Shown piece by piece: positions 1-5,566 of a stretch of DNA of 19,405 bases. The stretch comes from Caldifarciminota bacterium (GTDB taxonomy: Bacteria > Hydrothermota > Hydrothermia > LBFQ01 > DSFT01). Each line of letters opens with the position of its first letter. The stretch's first letter is position 1. The notes under the pieces were generated by a model that ran no database searches, was not told where the DNA came from, and worked only from the letters and a program-made list of their open reading frames with translations. The stretch is taken from assembly GCA_025060695.1 (NCBI GenBank), contig JANXBH010000020.1, forward strand, positions 1-19,405, given 5' to 3'. The translations under genes were made by a program, and so were the position numbers.

Positions 1-364
1 ATCCAATATCAAATACTTTATTTTCCTCCGAAAGCTCTTTAAATAGTTGTATCAATACCGCACTTGGACCTTTCATATCAAACGAACCCCTACCTTTTAA
101 TATATTGCCTTCAATTTTGGGCTCAAACAAGTCCTCACTTGCATCTACCACATCTAAATGACCAACAAAGAAAATCTTAGGTTTTTTAGTATCCTTAAAT
201 AGTACTACAAGTGAGTGTTTTTGATTTTTTTCATACCTTTTAATTATTAAATTTTTATTTTTGAGATAGTTTTCAACAAAATCCACTATATTTTTTAGTT
301 CGTATGGATTTTGCGCAACCGTTTTAAATTTAATAAGTTCAATTAATAGACTTTTTATATTCAT
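1..364 (-). CDS. M20-family metallopeptidase (DapE/ArgE/CPG2-like), 5' part only
   Basis: The reverse strand is open from an ATG at 362-364 to the window edge, giving about 121 N-terminal residues. M20 enzymes are dizinc amidohydrolases that remove acyl groups or cleave dipeptides (succinyl-diaminopimelate, acetylornithine, peptides). The zinc-site signatures are visible: GHLDVV, with the metal ligand His69 and the following Asp71, and GRGSFDMKG with the bridging Asp96. The dimerisation domain and the remaining ligands lie outside the window, so the substrate cannot be assigned. The gene is divergent from nuoH, with 52 bp between the start codons. A one-mismatch copy of the window's start-associated motif (CTTTAAACTTT, 372-382) lies 7 bases before the ATG, and there is no Shine-Dalgarno sequence. 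Confidence 0.85.
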   Translation of the reverse strand, partial: MNIKSLLIELIKFKTVAQNPYELKNIVDFVENYLKNKNLIIKRYEKNQKHSLVVLFKDTKKPKIFFVGHLDVVDASEDLFEPKIEGNILKGRGSFDMKGPSAVLIQLFKELSEENKVFDIG

Positions 365-371
365 TAATAGA

Positions 372-382
372 AAAGTTTAAAG
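372..382 (-). promoter_or_regulatory. Start-proximal promoter-like element of the M20 peptidase gene
   Basis: On the reverse strand this reads CTTTAAACTTT and ends 7 bases before the ATG. It matches the window-wide CYTTAAAATTT element with one mismatch. The core TAAACT would be a -10 hexamer, placing the transcription start at or near the start codon. No TTGACA-like -35 box is evident. Confidence 0.5.
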
Positions 383-399
383 CAACTTAGAAACTATAG

Positions 400-410
400 C
401 TTTAAAATTT
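400..410 (+). promoter_or_regulatory. Start-proximal promoter-like element of nuoH
   Basis: An exact CTTTAAAATTT ends 6 bases before the nuoH ATG. No Shine-Dalgarno sequence lies between. The -10-like core is TAAAAT at 403-408. It is one of ten such sites in the window, all just before start codons. Confidence 0.6.
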
Positions 411-416
411 CCACCT

Positions 417-1478
417 ATGCTACTAACTCTTGTAATCTTACCAATAATAATCTTTGTAATAGCTTTTGGAATATTCTTTGTTTTTAGCTTCATACTTTCA
501 CACTTTACTAACTTTTACATTAAGAGTTTTTTAGAACTATTGGTAATATTAATAGCTGCTCCAATATCCGCAATTTTAGTAATATATACTGAAAGAAAAT
601 TTGCAGCAAGACTACACTCAAGAATAGGTCCTTATCTTGTAGGAAGACCTCATGGATATTTACAGCTTGTAGCGGATGCTCTAAAAATGCTAATGAAAGA
701 GGATAGTATACCAAAACAAGCTGACAAGTTCATTTTTAATTTATCACCAATTATATTTACCGCATCAAGTATTTTAGCATTCTCAGTAATACCTCTATCT
801 GAAAAAGTAGTATTTATAAATTGGGATTTAGCAATATTATTTTTACTTGCCGTAGGTTCAATACCTATTATTTCAAGCACACTTGCAGGTTGGTCGTCCA
901 ATTCAAAGTATCCTATGATTTCCGCAATTAGAACAGCAGGAGTTCTTTTGGCATATGAAATTCCACTTGTTTTATCTATATTATCAATAGCAGTTTTAGC
1001 TAATAGTTTTAACTTAATTGAAATAGTTAAAGCACAAAGTAATATGCCATTTATACTTATTCCAATTATTGGACAGATTTCATTTATAGTGTTTTTACTA
1101 TGTGCTCTTGCTGAAACTAACAAAGCACCATTTGATATTTCAGAGGCTGAAAGTGAGCTTGTTTCAGGAGTAAATGTAGAATACTCGGGCATGAAATTTG
1201 GACTATTTTACCTTGGAGAATATTTATTTACTGTAGTTAACTCGCTATTAATTACACTACTATTTCTCGGAGGGTGGCATGGACCAAAGTTTTTACCTGA
1301 TTGGGCGTGGACTATATTAAAAGCATATTTTGTATACTTACTTTTGCTTTTAATTAGATGGAGTTATATGCGTCTTAGATTGGACCAACTTATAGAACTA
1401 TCTTGGAAATGGTTAATTCCAATATCTTTTGTAAATTTAATACTTGCAATTTTGTATAGGCTATATATAGGAGGATAG
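417..1478 (+). CDS. nuoH: NADH-quinone oxidoreductase subunit H (complex I membrane subunit)
   Basis: 353 residues with about eight or nine hydrophobic segments. NuoH (ND1) sits in the membrane arm at the junction with the peripheral arm and forms part of the quinone chamber. Hallmarks are ERKFAARLHSRIGP (59-72), a quinone-site loop with ADALKMLMKED, ETNKAPFD (233-240) and EAESELVSGVNVEYSG (243-258), and the late RLRLDQLIELSWKWLIP segment. Length fits the family, with a somewhat long hydrophobic N-terminus. No other nuo gene is adjacent: upstream is a divergent peptidase, and downstream, 3 bases on, is a CvpA-family gene. Related HyfD/EchB-type hydrogenase subunits share the fold, but the conserved ETNKAPFD and EAESELVSG motifs favour complex I. 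Confidence 0.93.
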   Translation: MLLTLVILPIIIFVIAFGIFFVFSFILSHFTNFYIKSFLELLVILIAAPISAILVIYTERKFAARLHSRIGPYLVGRPHGYLQLVADALKMLMKEDSIPKQADKFIFNLSPIIFTASSILAFSVIPLSEKVVFINWDLAILFLLAVGSIPIISSTLAGWSSNSKYPMISAIRTAGVLLAYEIPLVLSILSIAVLANSFNLIEIVKAQSNMPFILIPIIGQISFIVFLLCALAETNKAPFDISEAESELVSGVNVEYSGMKFGLFYLGEYLFTVVNSLLITLLFLGGWHGPKFLPDWAWTILKAYFVYLLLLLIRWSYMRLRLDQLIELSWKWLIPISFVNLILAILYRLYIGG

Positions 1479-1481
1479 GAC

Positions 1482-1943
1482 ATGAGTGGTATTGATATAA
1501 TTATTCTTATTCTTATAGCCTTTGGACTACTAAATGGTTTAAAAAGTGGTTTTGTTTCAGAACTGATTGCACTCATTTCACTTATTTTAGCAATATTTCT
1601 TTCATTAAATCTTTACGGAGTTCTTATGCCATATTTGAAAAATGAAGTTTTTTCCATTGTAGGAATGTTTATAATAGTATATTTTTCAAGCCAATTCATT
1701 TTAAATCTTGTAGCTAAACCATTTAAAATAGCAATGGGAGGTACTGTAGTTAATAAAATTCTTGGAAGTATCTTAGGCGCGATTGAAATGGCTCTATTTG
1801 TAAGTGTATTAGCTTATTTTATTCGTTGGTCAAACTTTTATGCTCAATTTTCGCAAAATAGTAAAGTTCTTAAATTAATAGAAGAAAGAACATTTCCAAT
1901 ATACGAGAAGATATTTAAGAAAGATGAAAGAAATAATACTTAG
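1482..1943 (+). CDS. CvpA-family integral membrane protein
   Basis: 153 residues with about four hydrophobic helices (roughly 5-20, 25-55, 60-80 and 95-120) and a charged C-terminal tail. The opening, a DIIILILIAFGLLNGLKSG-like stretch followed by FVSELIALISLILAIFLSL, is the standard CvpA-family pattern. Family members include E. coli CvpA, needed for colicin V production and envelope homeostasis; the molecular activity is not settled. The start has a good Shine-Dalgarno site (GGAGG, 1470-1474) and lies 3 bases after the nuoH stop, so it is likely cotranscribed and translated by internal initiation. It overlaps the next small gene by 20 bases. Confidence 0.85.
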   Translation: MSGIDIIILILIAFGLLNGLKSGFVSELIALISLILAIFLSLNLYGVLMPYLKNEVFSIVGMFIIVYFSSQFILNLVAKPFKIAMGGTVVNKILGSILGAIEMALFVSVLAYFIRWSNFYAQFSQNSKVLKLIEERTFPIYEKIFKKDERNNT

Positions 1944-2085
1944 CTTTTTTACAGGATTTATTACTGGACTTTTGTTTTCTTTATTAAAGCTACCAATTCC
2001 CGCACCACCGAATATTGCAGGTATTATGGGAATAGTAGGTATATTTGCAGGTTATTTTTTCTATACATTCGTATTTAAAAAATAG
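1924..2085 (+). CDS. XapX-domain (DUF1427) small membrane protein
   Basis: A 53-residue frame starts at an ATG inside the last codons of the CvpA gene (20-base overlap). The protein begins MKEIILSFFTGFITGLLFSL, continues LLKLPIPAPPNIAGIMGIVG, then a second hydrophobic stretch and a short basic end. A glycine-rich helix, a KLPIPAPP turn and a second GIVGIFAGY helix are the XapX pattern: two short transmembrane helices around a conserved proline loop. Family function is unknown. Its 3' end overlaps the 3' end of purA on the other strand by 11 bases (2075-2085). It is easily missed because of its size and the double overlap. Confidence 0.85.
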   Translation: MKEIILSFFTGFITGLLFSLLKLPIPAPPNIAGIMGIVGIFAGYFFYTFVFKK

Positions 2086-3277
2086 TTATTTCATCTCTAT
2101 TCAACCCATATGAGACATATTTAATCTTTCTATTTAGATAGCTTTCAATAAAACTTATAAATTCACTTGCACCTTTGAAATTATCAAATCCTTTAAATTT
2201 CTTATAAACTGGCTTTACACTTTCCAAATTATATAAAATAGGAAAGTCCAATATTCTTCCATTGTATTCGTAAGCAACGCAAACGTTTATTTCTTTGAGT
2301 CCAAATAATACATCAAGCTTCGTTAGTACGAGTTCATGAATATCATTTAAAAAAACAGCATATTTTAACAATACTAAGTCAAGCCATCCACATCTTCTCG
2401 GTCTTCCAGTAGTAGAACCATATTCATTTCCTACATTTCTTAAATAATCACCTATTTCATCGTTTAGCTCCGTAGGGAATGGACCCTTACCAACCCTTGT
2501 AGTATAAGCCTTAAATACACCAATATTTTTATTTACCATACTCATAGGAATTCCTAAATTTATTCCTATTGAAGAGACTATAGTATGAGAACTTGTAACA
2601 AACGGATATGTGCCAAAGTTTATATCTAACAGTGTTCCCTGTGCCCCTTCAAATATTATACCTTCTTTTTGGTTCATTATTTCATATTGCACATCCGCAC
2701 TATGCTCTTTTAAGAATTTTCTAAAGTTTAAGAGATATTCATATACCTCATCAAAATCTATCATTTTTTCCTTATAACCATAAACTAATACACTATTGAA
2801 CTTATAGCTTCTTTCAAGTGCCCTTCTTAGCCTTTTTTCGTCAAGAATATCAAAAACCCTAACACCTACTCTTGCATACTTATCCCTATACGCCTGAGAT
2901 ATCCCTTTCTTAGTGGAACCAATACCATCCAATTTTTCCTCATATTCATCCTCCAAAATATGATATGGCAAAATAATATTAGCTCTATAGTCAATAAGAA
3001 GTTCAAAATTAATATCACTTAGTTGTTCTATTTCTTTTTTTAGCAGTTCAAGATTTATTACCACACCACTTCCTATTATTGCCCTTTTATTTCCCCAAAG
3101 AAGACCACTTGGTAATTGGTGAAACGTATATTTTTTATTATTTACATATACCGTATGACCAGCATTTGGACCACCTTGAAATCTAACTATAGTTCTATAG
3201 TCCTTTGCAAAATAATCTACAATTTTTCCTTTTCCCTCATCACCCCATTGAAGTCCTAATATTGATATATTTTCCAC
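2075..3277 (-). CDS. purA: Adenylosuccinate synthetase
   Basis: 400 residues. It converts IMP, aspartate and GTP to adenylosuccinate, the first committed step to AMP. The signature is clear: GLQWGDEGKGK (8-18) with catalytic Asp13 and Lys16, then QGGPNAGH with His41, the IMP-loop GIGSTKKGI, EGAQGTLLDINFGTYPFVTSS, TGRPRRCGW and TKLDVL. It is shorter than the usual 425-430 residues because surface segments are compact; no active-site motif is missing. The start is a GTG 15 bases after the stop of the upstream deacetylase-like gene. That gap is almost entirely the CCTTAAAATTT element, with no Shine-Dalgarno, so purA may have its own promoter. Confidence 0.96.
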   Translation of the reverse strand: MENISILGLQWGDEGKGKIVDYFAKDYRTIVRFQGGPNAGHTVYVNNKKYTFHQLPSGLLWGNKRAIIGSGVVINLELLKKEIEQLSDINFELLIDYRANIILPYHILEDEYEEKLDGIGSTKKGISQAYRDKYARVGVRVFDILDEKRLRRALERSYKFNSVLVYGYKEKMIDFDEVYEYLLNFRKFLKEHSADVQYEIMNQKEGIIFEGAQGTLLDINFGTYPFVTSSHTIVSSIGINLGIPMSMVNKNIGVFKAYTTRVGKGPFPTELNDEIGDYLRNVGNEYGSTTGRPRRCGWLDLVLLKYAVFLNDIHELVLTKLDVLFGLKEINVCVAYEYNGRILDFPILYNLESVKPVYKKFKGFDNFKGASEFISFIESYLNRKIKYVSYGLNRDEITIF

Positions 3278-3281
3278 AAAG

Positions 3282-3292
3282 AAATTTTAAGG
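3282..3292 (-). promoter_or_regulatory. Start-proximal promoter-like element of purA
   Basis: The reverse strand reads CCTTAAAATTT, ending 4 bases before the GTG start and beginning immediately after the TAG stop of the upstream co-oriented gene. It fills 11 of the 15 intergenic bases. Confidence 0.55.
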
Positions 3293-4174
3293 CTATAAAA
3301 AAACTTCTTTTAATACCTTTGCAGTATTAGAATGTATTTTTACTAAATCCTCAAACTTCCTGCTATATCCACCCGCTAAAACTACCACTATTGGAATTTT
3401 TCTCTCATATGCACTTTTAATTACAATTTCATCTCTTTTCTTTATTCCTTCAATAGTTAAAGATAAATTTGCAAGCATATCATCATAATATACATCAGCT
3501 CCAGCAACGTATATTATAAACTCAGGTGAAAACTTTTTAAAGATATTATCTAACGCATCAATTAATATTTTTAAGTATTCTTCATCATCTATATTCTCTT
3601 CAAGACCAATATCTAAGCTACTTTTTTCTTTTGGTATTGGATATAACCACTCTTGATGCATAGAAAATGTAAATACATTACTATCACTTCTAAATATATG
3701 TGCAGTTCCATTTCCTTGATGAACGTCTAAGTCAATTACAAGTGTTTTTAAATTTATTTTCCTAATAGCATATGCTATATCATTTAAATAGCAAAAACCT
3801 TCCGCATGGTCCTCATATGCATGATGAAAACCTCCTCCACAGTGAAAAGCATAACCATTTTCAAGTGCTAATAAACTTGCTTTGTAAGTTCCATTACATG
3901 CTAAGAGAAATAGTTCTAATATTTCTTTATTTAACGGAATTTCAGAATATGCAGTTCTTTTTGTAATTCTTAGATTTCTTAGGTCTTCTATATACTCTCT
4001 TGTATGGACTATTAGAAGTTCATCAAGTGTAATCATATCAGGCTCTAAAACCTCATCCTCCCTTAAAGTCCCTTCTTTTACAAGTTTTTCATAAACACCT
4101 CTATATTTAGTTGTTCTAAAAGGATGATTTCCAAAGTCTACTACATATTTATTACTATATACAAACCACTTCAT
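3293..4174 (-). CDS. Histone-deacetylase-superfamily amidohydrolase (AcuC/APAH-like)
   Basis: 293 residues, a complete arginase/deacetylase fold. The family removes acetyl groups from acyl-lysine, acetylpolyamines or related amides with one zinc. Visible motifs are HCGGGFHHA (catalytic His117-His118), DLDVHQGNG (zinc ligands Asp150 and His152), AGADVYYDD (third ligand Asp227) and LAGGY (Tyr270, which polarises the acetyl carbonyl). All active-site residues are therefore present and an active enzyme is likely. The substrate is unknown; in bacteria candidates include acetylated acetyl-CoA synthetase (AcuC), acetylpolyamines or other acetylamides. It precedes purA on the same strand and is divergent from rpiB, with only 26 bp between the two start codons. 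Confidence 0.9.
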   Translation of the reverse strand: MKWFVYSNKYVVDFGNHPFRTTKYRGVYEKLVKEGTLREDEVLEPDMITLDELLIVHTREYIEDLRNLRITKRTAYSEIPLNKEILELFLLACNGTYKASLLALENGYAFHCGGGFHHAYEDHAEGFCYLNDIAYAIRKINLKTLVIDLDVHQGNGTAHIFRSDSNVFTFSMHQEWLYPIPKEKSSLDIGLEENIDDEEYLKILIDALDNIFKKFSPEFIIYVAGADVYYDDMLANLSLTIEGIKKRDEIVIKSAYERKIPIVVVLAGGYSRKFEDLVKIHSNTAKVLKEVFL

Positions 4175-4178
4175 TACG

Positions 4179-4189
4179 CTTTAAAATTT
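4179..4189 (+). promoter_or_regulatory. Start-proximal promoter-like element of rpiB (half of a shared palindrome)
   Basis: An exact CTTTAAAATTT ends 11 bases before the rpiB ATG, the longest spacing seen here. There is no Shine-Dalgarno sequence between. It overlaps the element for the divergent deacetylase-like gene. Confidence 0.5.
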
Positions 4190-4194
4190 TAAAT
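4184..4194 (-). promoter_or_regulatory. Start-proximal promoter-like element of the deacetylase-like gene (half of a shared palindrome)
   Basis: The reverse strand reads ATTTAAAATTT, one mismatch from the consensus, ending 9 bases before the ATG. It overlaps the rpiB element on the other strand; the two form the perfect palindrome TTTAAAATTTTAAA at 4180-4193. Confidence 0.5.
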
Positions 4195-4200
4195 CTAAGT

Positions 4201-4656
4201 ATGAAAGTTGCAATTGGTTCAGACCATAGAGGTTATAGATTAAAGGAAGAAATAAAAGAATATTTAAATGAAATTAAAGTAGAGTTTGAAGATTTTGGTA
4301 CTTTTTCAGAAGAAAGTTATGACTATCCTGATGTTTCATTTAAATTAGCAGAGAGTGTTTCAAGAGGAATATATGAATTTGGTATTTTAATTTGTTCAAC
4401 AGGACAAGGGACAAATATTAGTGCAAATAAGGTAAAAAACATTCGTTCTGCACTTTGTCCCAATCCTACATTTGCAAGATTAGCAAGAGAACACAACAAT
4501 GCCAATATTATAACCTTACCTGCGGACTTTATTAATATTGAGGACGCGAAAACTTCTATTCTTATATTTTTAAGTGCAAAGTTTTTAGGAGGAAGACATG
4601 AAAGAAGAGTAAATAAAATAAAACTATATGAAGGAGGTAAGTATGAGAACTTATAA
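4201..4656 (+). CDS. rpiB: Ribose-5-phosphate isomerase B (RpiB/LacAB family)
   Basis: 151 residues, the normal length. It interconverts ribose 5-phosphate and ribulose 5-phosphate in the pentose-phosphate pathway. Family features are the N-terminal VAIGSDHRG (Asp8-His9 for phosphate and ring contacts), the active-site CSTGQGTNISANK with Cys65 as catalytic base, IRSALC, the REHNNANI segment with His98, and GGRHERRVNKI near the C-terminus with phosphate-binding arginines. CSTGQG departs slightly from the common CGTGIG, but Cys, Thr and Gly are kept. LacA/B-type galactose-6-phosphate isomerase or another aldose isomerase is possible but less likely for a lone gene. It is the first gene of a rightward run; its stop overlaps the next gene by 14 bases. 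Confidence 0.92.
   Translation: MKVAIGSDHRGYRLKEEIKEYLNEIKVEFEDFGTFSEESYDYPDVSFKLAESVSRGIYEFGILICSTGQGTNISANKVKNIRSALCPNPTFARLAREHNNANIITLPADFINIEDAKTSILIFLSAKFLGGRHERRVNKIKLYEGGKYENL
4632..4637 (+). promoter_or_regulatory. Shine-Dalgarno site that fixes the lipoprotein start
   Basis: AGGAGG lies 5 bases before the ATG at 4643. An upstream in-frame ATG at 4628 precedes this site and has no ribosome-binding site, so 4643 is the better start; it also puts a clean lipoprotein signal at the N-terminus. Confidence 0.8.
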
Positions 4657-5563
4657 ATATATAGTGCTAATCTTGCTTATATCATGTGGGGGAGAAAATA
4701 TAGAATGGTCAAAAGCAAAGTTAGAAGATGCTTATAGACCTTATTCAATTGAAAAAGGATTGATTGAATATAAGTATTCGGGAGAAGAAGAAGGCAAGGA
4801 AACTGTTATTTTTAAGGATTGGGGACATTGGCAAGTAAGGATAAAGGAAACCCAGTCTCAAAACGTGCCAAGAAAGAGATTTGAACTTATAACACCATCA
4901 GAAATAGTAAGCTATCAATCCACATGTAAATGCTTGCAATATAAAATTGTAAAGGAAGGAGATGAAAATAAAGGAGTTTATTACTACGATACAACGAATG
5001 GGGAGTACGTTCAGGGAAATCCTTATTGTATAAAACAGAAGAAAGAAGTAAGAGAAATTGGTGGTATAAGACAGCTTACCTGCGTAGAATATGACTGGGA
5101 AGGCTCAATAAGACCAAATGCTATGTACTACGTTCTTCTTTCAGTATGGGACACTGCATCACCTAAAACAAAACAAAAACTTGGTCCTCTTATGAGACAA
5201 TTTGCAAAAGAGATGTCCATAGGATTTATATATGCATCCGCTATAGTTGAAATGCCCACTAAAAAGGATATCGCTGGCAAAAAAACAACATTTTATAAAG
5301 TTCAAAACAGAGACGTAAGGCTATTTATTTGGAATAATATAATTCTTGGAAGTGAAGTAATAAGCGAAGCCGGTAAGAAAATAATAGTAGAAGCTATAAA
5401 AGTAGACGAAAATCCTAAGATAACTGACGAAACATTCAACATACCACCAGATTTCCCCCATCCTGTAAAATACGATACAACTTCTCTTATATTTAAAAGA
5501 GAAAAGAATTTAGCACAGCAGCTTATAAACATTTATCTCTCGGAAAAGGGAGGCGGAATGTAA
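4643..5563 (+). CDS. Lipoprotein of unknown function, upstream of the polysaccharide tyrosine kinase
   Basis: 306 residues. A short type II signal peptide ends in a lipobox: MRTYKYIVLILLIS-C, with L12-I13-S14-Cys15 followed by Gly-Gly, so the protein should be lipid-anchored; there is no Asp at +2 to suggest inner-membrane retention. The mature part has four further cysteines (95, 97, 129 and 147), including a CKC pair, which could form disulfides outside the cytoplasm. I do not recognise the domain; predominantly beta-prone hydrophilic sequence follows. The start overlaps the rpiB end by 14 bases and its stop lies 3 bases before the kinase gene, so it is probably cotranscribed with both. A role in exopolysaccharide export beside the Wzz-type kinase is only inferred from position. 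Confidence 0.8.
   Translation: MRTYKYIVLILLISCGGENIEWSKAKLEDAYRPYSIEKGLIEYKYSGEEEGKETVIFKDWGHWQVRIKETQSQNVPRKRFELITPSEIVSYQSTCKCLQYKIVKEGDENKGVYYYDTTNGEYVQGNPYCIKQKKEVREIGGIRQLTCVEYDWEGSIRPNAMYYVLLSVWDTASPKTKQKLGPLMRQFAKEMSIGFIYASAIVEMPTKKDIAGKKTTFYKVQNRDVRLFIWNNIILGSEVISEAGKKIIVEAIKVDENPKITDETFNIPPDFPHPVKYDTTSLIFKREKNLAQQLINIYLSEKGGGM
5549..5553 (+). promoter_or_regulatory. Possible Shine-Dalgarno site for the TTG-started kinase gene
   Basis: GGAGG lies 13 bases before the proposed TTG start at 5567, a rather long spacing. It falls in the Gly-Gly-Gly-Met end of the lipoprotein gene. No ATG or GTG in the kinase frame is better placed near the start of homology. Confidence 0.45.
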
Positions 5564-5566
5564 ACT

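Noticed and set aside
650-1192. A 180-codon reverse-strand open frame opposite nuoH
   Set aside because: It lies wholly inside a well-supported nuoH gene, has no recognisable domain or start signal and reads as an antisense shadow.
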